Shown piece after piece: positions 17,694-25,537 of a stretch of DNA of 64,000 bases; the first letter of the stretch is position 1, and every line of letters starts with the position of its first letter. The translations under genes and the position numbers were made by a program. The stretch covers positions 306,483 to 370,482 of the forward strand of contig NZ_WMDQ01000005.1 of the NCBI RefSeq assembly GCF_009707955.1, in the 5' to 3' direction. The stretch is from Flavobacterium sp. LC2016-13 (GTDB taxonomy: Bacteria; Bacteroidota; Bacteroidia; Flavobacteriales; Flavobacteriaceae). The notes beneath the pieces are model-generated. The model searched no databases. It worked only from the letters and a program-made list of their open reading frames with translations, and was not told the DNA's origin.

Positions 17694-18053
17694 TTATTTT
17701 CTAATTTCTGTCATTTTTATAGTAACTGATTCAACATCACCACCAATAGGAGGATTTATCTTAGAAACAGAAACAGTTGTTTTTTGTATCGTTTCAATCT
17801 CTGCAAGTACACGATTATTGATTCTTTTGGCTACATGTTCTAATAAATGCGAACGAATTGCCATTTCTTCAGTCACAATTTTGTTTAAATGAACATAATC
17901 AACCGTGTCTGCAAGATGATCTGTTTGTGCTGATTTTTGTAAATTGGTTACAATTTTTAGATCGACAGTGTAGTCTGATCCAATTTTTCCTTCTTCAATC
18001 ATGCATCCGTGGTATGAAAAAGTTCGGATGTTTTTTAGCTTTATGACTCCCAT
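17694..18053 (-). CDS. folB: Dihydroneopterin aldolase
   Basis: 119 residues, the usual FolB length. The N-terminus IKLKNIRTFSYHGCMIEEGKIGSDYTVD contains the conserved HG segment. DTVDYVHLNKIV and HLLEHVAKRI match the family substrate and tetramer regions, and the C-terminal SKINPPIGGDVESVTI carries the catalytic Lys region. It converts dihydroneopterin to hydroxymethyl-dihydropterin in folate synthesis. It is divergent from glnS; the intergenic region holds an imperfect inverted repeat built on GTTTCAGGTTT. Confidence 0.92.
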   Translation of the reverse strand: MGVIKLKNIRTFSYHGCMIEEGKIGSDYTVDLKIVTNLQKSAQTDHLADTVDYVHLNKIVTEEMAIRSHLLEHVAKRINNRVLAEIETIQKTTVSVSKINPPIGGDVESVTIKMTEIRK

Positions 18054-18160
18054 TTTCTTATTGTTTCAAGTTTAAAGTTTCAGGTTTAACGCCACTTAAG
18101 TAACTTTAAACCTGAAACCTGAAACCTTTTTTTTATCTTTGCTAAAATTACTATAAAATA

Positions 18161-20278
18161 ATGGCATCAGAAGAGAAATCACTCAATTTTATTGAACAAA
18201 TCATAGAGGAAGATTTAAAATCAGGTCTTTCGCAAACTAAGCTTCATTTTCGTTTTCCACCAGAACCAAATGGTTATTTACATATTGGTCATGCAAGTTC
18301 TATTGCATTAAATTTTGGTTTAGGAATTGATTATCAATCTCCTGTGAATTTACGTTTTGATGATACAAACCCTGAAAAAGAAGAACAGGAATTTGTTGAC
18401 GCAATTAAAAAAGATGTTGAATGGCTTGGATATACTTGGGCTGAAGAACGTTATGCTTCTGATTATTTTCAACAATTGTATGATTGGGCCGTTTTATTAA
18501 TTAAAAAAGATAAAGCCTATGTCGATAGTCAATCTTCTGAAGATATGGCCATTCAAAAAGGAACTCCATCTACAACCGGAACAGATAGTCCGTTTAGAAA
18601 TCGTTCTGTTGAAGAAAATCTAGACTTATTTGAAAGAATGAAAAACGGTGAATTTGAGGCTGGTACTCATATTCTTCGTGCAAAAATAGACATGAAATCA
18701 ACCAATATGTTGATGCGTGATCCTATCATGTACAGGATTTTACACAGACATCACCATAGAACCGGAGATAACTGGAAAATTTATCCAATGTATGATTGGG
18801 CACACGGACAAAGTGATTATTTAGAAGAAATATCACACTCATTTTGTACACTTGAATTTTTGCCACACCGTGAATTATATGATTGGTTTTTAGATCAAAT
18901 TTTAGATGAAAATAAATTGCGTCCAAAGCAAAGAGAATTTGCAAGACGTAACTTATCACATACCGTTGTTAGTAAAAGAAAATTACAACAACTAGTTAAG
19001 GAAAAGCATGTTAACGGTTGGGATGATCCAAGAATGTCAACCATTTCAGGATTAAGAAGACGTGGTTATACAGCTGCATCTTTACGCAATTTTGCCAATA
19101 CAATTGGTATTGCAAAGCGTGATAATTTAATAAATGTATCGGTTTTAGAATTTTGTATTCGTGAAGATTTAAACAAAATTGCACCTCGTGTAATGGCTGT
19201 TTTAGATCCTGTAAAACTGGTAATTACAAATTATCCGGAAGGAAAAGAAGAGTGGCTTGAAGCCGAAAATAATCAGGAAGATGAAAGTGCAGGATTCAGA
19301 AAAGTACCTTTTTCTCGTGAATTATACATAGAAAGAGAAGACTTTTTAGAAGATGCTCCGGCTAAATATTTCCGTTTGACTTTAGGAAAAGAAGTACGTC
19401 TTAAAAATGCTTATATCATTAAAGGAGAAAGTGTTATAAAAGATTCTGAAGGAAATATTACTGAAATTCATGTAACTTATGATACCGATTCTTTAAGCGG
19501 AAGCGGGACAGAAGCAAGCCAAAGAAAAGTTTCTGGAACTTTACATTGGGTTTCTATTGAACATGCAGTTGAAGCAGAAGTTCGTTTGTACGATCGTTTG
19601 TTTACAGATGAAGCTCCGGACAGTTATAAAGAGAAAAATTTCTTAGATTTTGTCAATCCAAATTCATTAGAAATTGTAAAAGGATTTGTTGAACCAAGTT
19701 TGGCAACAGCTCAAAATGAAGATAAATTTCAGTTTCAACGTTTGGGTTATTTTACGGTTGATAAAGACTCAACTGCTTCAAAATTAGTATTTAACAAAAC
19801 TGTTGGATTGAAAGATGCCTGGGAAGAAAAAGGCAAAAAAGAAGAAAACAGCATCAATAATTCTTTAAAAGATATCAATAAATATTTTAAAGTAGAAACT
19901 AAACCGGAACGTATTGCAATAGAAAGTGCAATAGGGGAGAGCATCAAAAATGTTTCTAGTTTTTCTTTAGTACAAAATTCATTAAAGAAAAATATCAACA
20001 ATAATAAAGGTTCATTATTGTTTGCTCAATTTATTTTAAAATATTCTAATTGGAAATCTTCTGATTTTGAAGAAGACGATATTAAAAAATTATATACGAT
20101 GTCTCTTAGAAGTGAATCTACTTATGTACGATCAAAAGCACTTTTAAATTTAAGAGATATAGAAAATGAAATTTTAAGAAATCAATTTGAGAATGAAATT
20201 TTAGTTGCTTTTTCTAATCCACCAAAAAATGCTTCCGAAAGAGAAATTGAAATTCTTTCAGAAATGGTAAAGAAATAA
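18161..20278 (+). CDS. glnS: Glutaminyl-tRNA synthetase with C-terminal extension
   Basis: 705 residues. Class I signature HIGH at 41-44 (PPEPNGYLHIGH) and the KMSKS equivalent VVSKRKL in the catalytic core. The anticodon-binding beta-barrels follow (about 340-550). The core GlnRS length is about 555; here roughly 140 extra, charged, helical residues follow (from about 565 to 705). Some Bacteroidota GlnRS carry such a YqeY-like or helical appendix, which may help tRNA binding. A TATCTTTG at 18134-18141 is a likely -7 element but lacks a clear TTG. A strong terminator follows. Confidence 0.94.
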   Translation: MASEEKSLNFIEQIIEEDLKSGLSQTKLHFRFPPEPNGYLHIGHASSIALNFGLGIDYQSPVNLRFDDTNPEKEEQEFVDAIKKDVEWLGYTWAEERYASDYFQQLYDWAVLLIKKDKAYVDSQSSEDMAIQKGTPSTTGTDSPFRNRSVEENLDLFERMKNGEFEAGTHILRAKIDMKSTNMLMRDPIMYRILHRHHHRTGDNWKIYPMYDWAHGQSDYLEEISHSFCTLEFLPHRELYDWFLDQILDENKLRPKQREFARRNLSHTVVSKRKLQQLVKEKHVNGWDDPRMSTISGLRRRGYTAASLRNFANTIGIAKRDNLINVSVLEFCIREDLNKIAPRVMAVLDPVKLVITNYPEGKEEWLEAENNQEDESAGFRKVPFSRELYIEREDFLEDAPAKYFRLTLGKEVRLKNAYIIKGESVIKDSEGNITEIHVTYDTDSLSGSGTEASQRKVSGTLHWVSIEHAVEAEVRLYDRLFTDEAPDSYKEKNFLDFVNPNSLEIVKGFVEPSLATAQNEDKFQFQRLGYFTVDKDSTASKLVFNKTVGLKDAWEEKGKKEENSINNSLKDINKYFKVETKPERIAIESAIGESIKNVSSFSLVQNSLKKNINNNKGSLLFAQFILKYSNWKSSDFEEDDIKKLYTMSLRSESTYVRSKALLNLRDIENEILRNQFENEILVAFSNPPKNASEREIEILSEMVKK

Positions 20279-20295
20279 AATAAATATAATCTATT

Positions 20296-20325
20296 AAAAA
20301 GCGCTTTTTATAAGCGCTTTTTTTA
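20296..20325 (+). terminator. Intrinsic terminator after glnS
   Basis: AAAAAGCGC and GCGCTTTTT-type arms (AAAAGCGCTT/AAGCGCTTTT) with a short AT loop and a T run, 17 bp after the stop. Confidence 0.9.
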
Positions 20326-20362
20326 TTATTTACTTTTTCTATTAAAATTTAAAAATTAATAG

Positions 20363-20530
20363 ATTTATTATATTAAAAGTGACCTTCATAAATTAATTTT
20401 AAGACGTTTTTTTATTTCTTCCGACTCATTAATCATCTTTTGAAAGATGATTAAATAGAAAGCTTTATTTTAATTTTATCTCATATTTTACAGTAGTTTA
20501 GAGCTTATTAACAACGAATTGTTTATAACC
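20363..20530. repeat. Duplicated AT-rich intergenic block, copy 1
   Basis: About 168 bp that recur, diverged, at 20698-20870. Shared words in the same order: ATTTATTATATTAAAAGTGA, CTTCAT, TTAATTTTAAG, TCATCTTTTGAA, TTATTAACA and AATTGTTTATAA. No reading frame is visible. The 896 bp gap from 20279 to 21174 holds the glnS terminator, the two copies and otherwise featureless AT-rich DNA. Confidence 0.7.
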
Positions 20531-20697
20531 TCAAAAGTTGAATTACAATTGAAAATTCAGGTAAATTTTAACCTCAAAATTGGTTTAATTTTGAAAATTT
20601 TAATTTACAACTAATATCAATTTTAATGATTGTTATTTATTATTTAACTGTTATTAATTATTATTAATAAAATCTATTACATAATTTAAAATTATAA

Positions 20698-20870
20698 ATT
20701 TATTATATTAAAAGTGATCTTCATAGCTTAATTTTAAGCTAATTTTTAACTTCTTCCATCTCTTTAGTCATCTTTTGAATTATTGTTGATTTTTGAGCCT
20801 TATTTCAAATATAGACACTATTTTTCTTAGTTTAACGGGTTATTAACATACAATTGTTTATAAAGTTGGT
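20698..20870. repeat. Duplicated AT-rich intergenic block, copy 2
   Basis: The second copy of the block at 20363-20530, starting with the same ATTTATTATATTAAAAGTGA and ending CAATTGTTTATAAAGTTGG. It is 335 bp downstream in the same orientation. Confidence 0.7.
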
Positions 20871-21174
20871 ATTTTTATCGAAAGGTGAGAGTTGAATTTT
20901 TAAGATTTTAGAAATGATACTTTATGAATCAAATCTGAGTTTTTCTAAACTTCAAAAATTATTTTTGTTTTTAGAATTTATTCTAAGTCTGAATTCTGAA
21001 AATTGGTTTTATGGTCAATTTTTTATTGTGATTTTGTTTTTGATAATACTGTGGCGTAAAAGTATTTTTCATTGCATTTCATAATTTTCAAATTTCATGA
21101 AATTGGTTTTGTGGTTTATTTAAAATTTGATTTTCAATTTGAACTAATTTTTTTTAACCCTTAAATTTAAATTT

Positions 21175-21654
21175 ATGAAAATTCTATTTTTTACGCTATC
21201 TATTTTATTTGCCAATATTTCAATTTCTCAAACACATCAAATTACAAAACACAATGGAGAACAATTAGATGTTAATTTTATTAAAAGTGAAAATGGTTTA
21301 ATTTACTATTCGCTTGAAGGAAATTCTGAAGAACATAAAATTAGCAAATATGCAGTTTCAAAAATTACCAATAAGCAAACAAATCAAACTCAAAAAATAT
21401 CAGATAAAGTTATAGTAGATTCAAAATCAGATTATAAATTGGTAACAGTTTTATCTCAGGAAAAGGCAATAGGACTAAAACAAGTTGCTAATTTTTCCGG
21501 AGTCTCGACAAAGACAAAAGGAGAACCGCCAATTGCAAATCAAAATAATACATATATGAGAATCAAAACACAATCTGCTTCAAGTGGTTATCCTTTTGTT
21601 AGCATTGTAGAAAAGTCTGATGGCAAATATGAAGCCATTGCTTATGTGTATTAA
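21175..21654 (+). CDS. Exported hypothetical protein
   Basis: 159 residues with a signal peptide (1-19, ending ISISQ). The early part (THQITKHNGEQLDVNFIKSENGLIYYSLEG) resembles short beta-strand domains seen in many Flavobacterium periplasmic proteins that begin by describing an effect on a hydrophobic core. The rest is Lys/Ser-rich and ends in a beta-like SGYPFVSIVEKSDGKYEAIAYVY. I do not recognise the family. It is isolated, with long gaps on the left and the YtxH operon 92 bp to the right. Confidence 0.65.
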   Translation: MKILFFTLSILFANISISQTHQITKHNGEQLDVNFIKSENGLIYYSLEGNSEEHKISKYAVSKITNKQTNQTQKISDKVIVDSKSDYKLVTVLSQEKAIGLKQVANFSGVSTKTKGEPPIANQNNTYMRIKTQSASSGYPFVSIVEKSDGKYEAIAYVY

Positions 21655-21746
21655 TAATAGTGTTAATTTATAATCAAATTACTTTTAATCAATAATTTAT
21701 AATTCAAAAAAAGAGTATCTTTATTAATCATTTAAATTTTAATATT

Positions 21747-22073
21747 ATGTCAAATAATTCAAATACAATCGCAGCAATCTTGGCTGGTGCTGCCGTTGGC
21801 GCGGCAATCGGAATTTTATTGGCTCCGGATAAAGGTTCAAAAACAAGAGCAAAACTTAAAGAAGGTTTTGATGATGCAACCCATAATTTAAAAGATTCAT
21901 TTGGAGCTACTTCAGATGTTCTTCGTGAAAAATTTACAAATGCAACGCAAAATCTAGATGGAACTTTCGATGAATTACTTTCAAATGTGAGTCATAAAAC
22001 AGAAGAAGTAATTACATTTCTAGAATCTAAATTAGCTGACTTAAAAGCACAGAACGCTAAACTTCAGAAATAA
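21747..22073 (+). CDS. YtxH domain protein
   Basis: 108 residues. A Gly/Ala-rich membrane helix with small-residue packing (AAILAGAAVGAAIGILLAPDKG) is followed by KTRAKLKEGFDDATHNLKDSFG and an amphipathic helix. This is the YtxH/gas-vesicle-like family seen in general stress responses in Bacillus. It heads a three-gene envelope operon with the holin-like and DUF6327 genes. The C-terminus is coiled-coil-like (EEVITFLESKLADLKAQN). Confidence 0.87.
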   Translation: MSNNSNTIAAILAGAAVGAAIGILLAPDKGSKTRAKLKEGFDDATHNLKDSFGATSDVLREKFTNATQNLDGTFDELLSNVSHKTEEVITFLESKLADLKAQNAKLQK

Positions 22074-22149
22074 TAAAAATTATATGGCACAAAATTTACT
22101 TATTTTTATGAGTAATTTTGTGCTTCTTTTTTTAATTTAAACTACAAAT

Positions 22150-22500
22150 ATGGCTTTTGAAGAGTTAAAAGAAAACGTTGATAATATTCAGGATCAGACA
22201 AAAGTTTATCTGGAAAGTCATTTAGCGTATTATAAACTTTGGGGTTTTAAGGTTGCGATGAAATCGACAACTTTAATTTTTAAGTTCACTTTGATCTTAT
22301 TGTGTTTCAGTATGGTTTTACTTTTTGGATCTTTTGCTGCAGCTTATGCTTTTGGAGCTTTATTTAATAGTACGGCACTTGGATTTTTAGCAGTAGGAGG
22401 GATCTATTTTGTTTTTACAATTTTACTTTTCTTTATAAAAGATAAATTTGTAGAAGGTCCGATTTTGGAAAAATTCTCTGAAATATTTTTTAACGACTAA
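22150..22500 (+). CDS. Phage holin family (holin 3 superfamily-like) membrane protein
   Basis: 116 residues. An N-terminal amphipathic stretch is followed by two membrane helices (about 43-67 and 75-97) and a charged C-terminus. The layout and the small-residue-rich helices fit the family annotated as phage holin family or superfamily 3, which in Bacteroidota is chromosomal and not linked to phage lysis. The partners on both sides (YtxH and DUF6327) repeat as a conserved cluster in Flavobacterium, which suggests an envelope-stress or membrane-organisation role. It is separated from the next gene by 3 bp. Confidence 0.75.
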   Translation: MAFEELKENVDNIQDQTKVYLESHLAYYKLWGFKVAMKSTTLIFKFTLILLCFSMVLLFGSFAAAYAFGALFNSTALGFLAVGGIYFVFTILLFFIKDKFVEGPILEKFSEIFFND

Positions 22501-22503
22501 TTT

Positions 22504-22758
22504 ATGGAGACAAAAAAATACGCATCGTACGCTGAAATCGAAAGAGATCTTGAAATTTTGAAACTTGAAAAAGAGATTAATTATCAGAAATTAGTTTTGA
22601 GTTTTCAAAAAACCAAAGAAAGTATTACGCCCCAAAATATTGTTGGCGGGTTATTTTATTCTTATAAAGATTACTTTTCAAATTCATATCCAAAAATTTT
22701 ACAAGCAATTTTACCATATATAATCAACTGGTTTATCAATAAAAAAAGAGGCAATTAA
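22504..22758 (+). CDS. DUF6327-like small protein
   Basis: 84 residues. The N-terminal helix KYASYAEIERDLEILKLEKEINYQKLVLS is charged and coiled-coil-like; the C-terminus is hydrophobic and aromatic (ILQAILPYIINWFI) before a basic tail, so it may associate with the membrane. It is the last gene of the YtxH/holin operon, starting 3 bp after the holin-like stop. The family name is from memory of Flavobacterium annotation. No function is known. Confidence 0.68.
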   Translation: METKKYASYAEIERDLEILKLEKEINYQKLVLSFQKTKESITPQNIVGGLFYSYKDYFSNSYPKILQAILPYIINWFINKKRGN

Positions 22759-22770
22759 GCCTCTTTTTTG
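22742..22770. terminator. Bidirectional terminator between the DUF6327 gene and the SPFH gene
   Basis: AAAAGAGGC/GCCTCTTTT stem with A run on the left and T run on the right; the left arm overlaps the end of the DUF6327 gene. Convergent genes on both sides. Confidence 0.85.
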
Positions 22771-22778
22771 TTTTAAAA

Positions 22779-23762
22779 TTATTGTTGTGTTTCTGGTAGA
22801 ATGTCATCTTCATAACCAGATTGAGGTTGAATAGGTTTTGGTTTCTCTATTTTTTTATTGTTTTTCTTCATCATTTCACCAACCTGATTTGATGCTGTAA
22901 ATGATGCAACCATATTATTCAGCATATCACTTCCGGCTTGAGGAGAATTTGGTAACAAAATTAAGTTAGAATTTGCATCTGCACCAATAGCTTGTAATGT
23001 ATCATAATGTTGAGTTACTACAATTAAGGCAGAAGCTTCTTGAGAATTGATTCCAACATTGTTCAAAACTTCAACACTTTCTACAAGACCTCTTGCAATT
23101 TCACGACGTTGATCTGCAATACCTTGACCTTGTAAACGTTTACTTTCGGCTTCGGCTTTTGCTTTTGCAACAATTCTAATTCTTGAACTTTCCGCTTCAA
23201 ATTCAGCAGCCGTTTTTTCTCTGTCTGCAGCATTGATTCTGTTCATTGCATTTTTTACCTGAATATCCGGATCAATATCAGTAACCAAAGTATTGATAAT
23301 ATCATATCCATAAGTTGTCATTGCTTCATTCAATTCTCTTTTTACGGCAATTGCGATATCATCTTTTCTTTCAAAAACATCATCCAATTTTAGTTTAGGA
23401 ACTTCGGCACGAACAACATCAAATACATAAGCAGTAATTTGATCGTGTGGATATTCTAGTTTATAAAATGCATCATAGACTTTATCCTGGATTACTTTAA
23501 ACTGAACCGAAACTTTCATTTTGATAAAAACGTTGTCTTTAGTTTTAGTTTCGATAATAACATCTAACTGTTGAATTTTAAGATTTACACGTCCGGCCAA
23601 TCTGTCAACCAACGGAATTTTTAATTGTAATCCTGAATTTCTTACACTGTGAAATTTTCCAAATCTTTCAATTACTACAGATGATTGTTGTTTTACTGTA
23701 AAAAAAGAAGACATGAAAATGAATAATCCGAAGACTATTAGAATAATAAATGCTGTACCCAT
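22779..23762 (-). CDS. SPFH/Band 7 (stomatin/prohibitin-like) membrane protein
   Basis: 327 residues. An N-terminal membrane anchor (about 3-20) precedes the Band 7 domain (about 23-190), which begins KQQSSVVIERFGKFHSV and includes IPLVDRLAGRVNLKIQQLDV. A long Ala/Glu/Arg coiled coil with the stomatin-type AADREKTAAEFEAES and AKAKAEAESKRLQGQG follows, then a hydrophobic oligomerisation region and a polar tail. Such proteins form large membrane-associated cages. No NfeD-type partner is next to it. The start is ATG at 23762. Confidence 0.9.
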   Translation of the reverse strand: MGTAFIILIVFGLFIFMSSFFTVKQQSSVVIERFGKFHSVRNSGLQLKIPLVDRLAGRVNLKIQQLDVIIETKTKDNVFIKMKVSVQFKVIQDKVYDAFYKLEYPHDQITAYVFDVVRAEVPKLKLDDVFERKDDIAIAVKRELNEAMTTYGYDIINTLVTDIDPDIQVKNAMNRINAADREKTAAEFEAESSRIRIVAKAKAEAESKRLQGQGIADQRREIARGLVESVEVLNNVGINSQEASALIVVTQHYDTLQAIGADANSNLILLPNSPQAGSDMLNNMVASFTASNQVGEMMKKNNKKIEKPKPIQPQSGYEDDILPETQQ

Positions 23763-23830
23763 AATGATATTGATTTAATTTTTGATTGGGTAAATTACGA
23801 ATATTCTTCCAATTGTAATTTTTTAAAATA

Positions 23831-23871
23831 TAAAAAAACGCTAAGAACATTTTAATAATGTTTCTTAGCGT
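23831..23871 (-). terminator. Intrinsic terminator downstream of gltX
   Basis: On the minus strand, arms beginning AACGCTAAG pair with CTTAGCGTT and are followed by a T run. It lies between the gltX stop and the SPFH start. Confidence 0.8.
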
Positions 23872-23894
23872 TCGTTATTTGAAAATTTGATTCT

Positions 23895-25400
23895 TTATAA
23901 AGTTGCAATTGCTTTCTGAATTCTCGAAATAGTTTCTTCTTTTCCTATGATTTCAACAATGTCAAATAGGTGAGGACCTTTCAAAGCTCCAACCAAACTC
24001 AAACGGAAAGGCTGCATCACTTTCCCCATTCCAATTTCGTTTTTCGTTAACCAGTCTTTTACGATAGCTTCGATATTTGCAGAATCAAAACCTTCAATAT
24101 ATTCTAGAGTTGAAATCAATTCCTGCATTAAAGTTGGCGTTTCTTCCTTCCAGTTTTTGCTTGCTTTTTCATCATAAGATGTTGGAGCCTGGAAAAAGAA
24201 ATCAGTCAAATCCCAAAATTCAGAAACAAAATGAGCACGTTCTTTAATTAAAGAAACAATTCTTGTAACATCAAATTTAGAAATATCAACACCTTTTTCT
24301 ATTAAAATAGGAGTGAAGTCTTTCGCTAAATCAGCATCATTTTGTTTGATTAAATATTGATGATTGAACCATTTGTTTTTCTCCGGATCAAACTTAGCTC
24401 CGGATTTGTGAACTCTGTTCAAGTCAAAAGCTTCTACTAATTCTTCTAAAGAAAATAATTCTTTATCAGTTCCATCATTCCAACCTAAAAGAGCAAGGAA
24501 GTTTACAACCGCTTCCGAGAAAAATCCATTCTCTCTATAACCAGATGAAATGCCTTCTTCGGTTTTCCATTCTAATGGAAACACAGGAAATCCTAATTTA
24601 TCACCATCTCTTTTAGATAATTTTCCGTTACCAACCGGTTTCAAAATCAAAGGTAAATGTGCAAATTCCGGTGCATCCCAACCAAAAGCTCTGTATAATA
24701 AAACGTGAAGCGGCATCGATGGCAACCATTCTTCTCCACGAATTACATGAGAAGTTTCCATCAAATGATCATCAACAATATTCGCTAAATGGTATGTTGG
24801 CATTCCATCACTTTTAAACAAAACTTTATCATCAAGTAGACTCGTTTCGAATTTTACATCACCGCGAATAATGTCTTTTAAATGTAAAGTTTCATCAACC
24901 GGAGTTTTAAAACGAATCACATAATGTTCTCCATTTGCAATTCTTTTAGCAACTTCTTCAGCAGAAATTACTAAAGATGTATCTAGTTTTTCACGGATTG
25001 TATGATTGTAAATAAATGTTTTTCCTTCAGCTTCTTGTTCTTTTCTCAAAGCATCAAGAGCTTCCGGAGTATCAAAAGCGTAATAAGCCCAACCCGAATT
25101 GATCAGTTGGTCAGCATAAGTTTGGTATAATTCCTTACGATCACTTTGTCTGTACGGACCAAATTTTTCATTCTTGCCAACGGTTTCTTCAGGAGCAATT
25201 CCCAACCATTCTAATGCTTCCATAATATAAGCTTCTGCACCCGGAACAAAACGAGTTTGATCTGTGTCTTCAATTCTCAGATAAAAAACACCATTGTTTT
25301 TTTTGGCAAATAAATAATTAAATAGGGCAGTACGAACTCCGCCAATATGTAATGGTCCAGTCGGACTTGGTGCAAAACGCACGCGAACTTGCTTTGACAT
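23895..25400 (-). CDS. gltX: Glutamyl-tRNA synthetase
   Basis: 501 residues from ATG at 25400; the longer frame to 25475 adds 25 residues that do not fit the family. Class I HIGH motif as HIGG at 18-21 (FAPSPTGPLHIGG) and the KMSKS equivalent in NGKLSKRDGDKLG. Rossmann core, then the C-terminal helical anticodon-binding cage (from about 330). It charges tRNA-Glu in the cytoplasm. It is divergent from the DUF4175 gene across 137 bp that include an imperfect inverted repeat. Confidence 0.95.
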   Translation of the reverse strand: MSKQVRVRFAPSPTGPLHIGGVRTALFNYLFAKKNNGVFYLRIEDTDQTRFVPGAEAYIMEALEWLGIAPEETVGKNEKFGPYRQSDRKELYQTYADQLINSGWAYYAFDTPEALDALRKEQEAEGKTFIYNHTIREKLDTSLVISAEEVAKRIANGEHYVIRFKTPVDETLHLKDIIRGDVKFETSLLDDKVLFKSDGMPTYHLANIVDDHLMETSHVIRGEEWLPSMPLHVLLYRAFGWDAPEFAHLPLILKPVGNGKLSKRDGDKLGFPVFPLEWKTEEGISSGYRENGFFSEAVVNFLALLGWNDGTDKELFSLEELVEAFDLNRVHKSGAKFDPEKNKWFNHQYLIKQNDADLAKDFTPILIEKGVDISKFDVTRIVSLIKERAHFVSEFWDLTDFFFQAPTSYDEKASKNWKEETPTLMQELISTLEYIEGFDSANIEAIVKDWLTKNEIGMGKVMQPFRLSLVGALKGPHLFDIVEIIGKEETISRIQKAIATL

Positions 25401-25432
25401 TTGTTTAAATTTTGATGCAAAGATACAACATT

Positions 25433-25507
25433 CGTCAAAAGTCAAAAGTCGAAAGTCTGAAAGCTTTTTCGCCAAAGTTTACATCTTTTGACTTTCGACT
25501 TTTGACG
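25433..25507. repeat. Imperfect inverted repeat in the gltX-DUF4175 divergent region
   Basis: CGTCAAAAGTC at 25433 and its complement GACTTTTGACG (about 25496-25506) frame variations of AAAAGTCGAAAGTC. It lies upstream of both genes and may be a spacer palindrome. Confidence 0.5.
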
Positions 25508-25537
25508 TTCAGACTTATTATTATAATTACTACTTTT

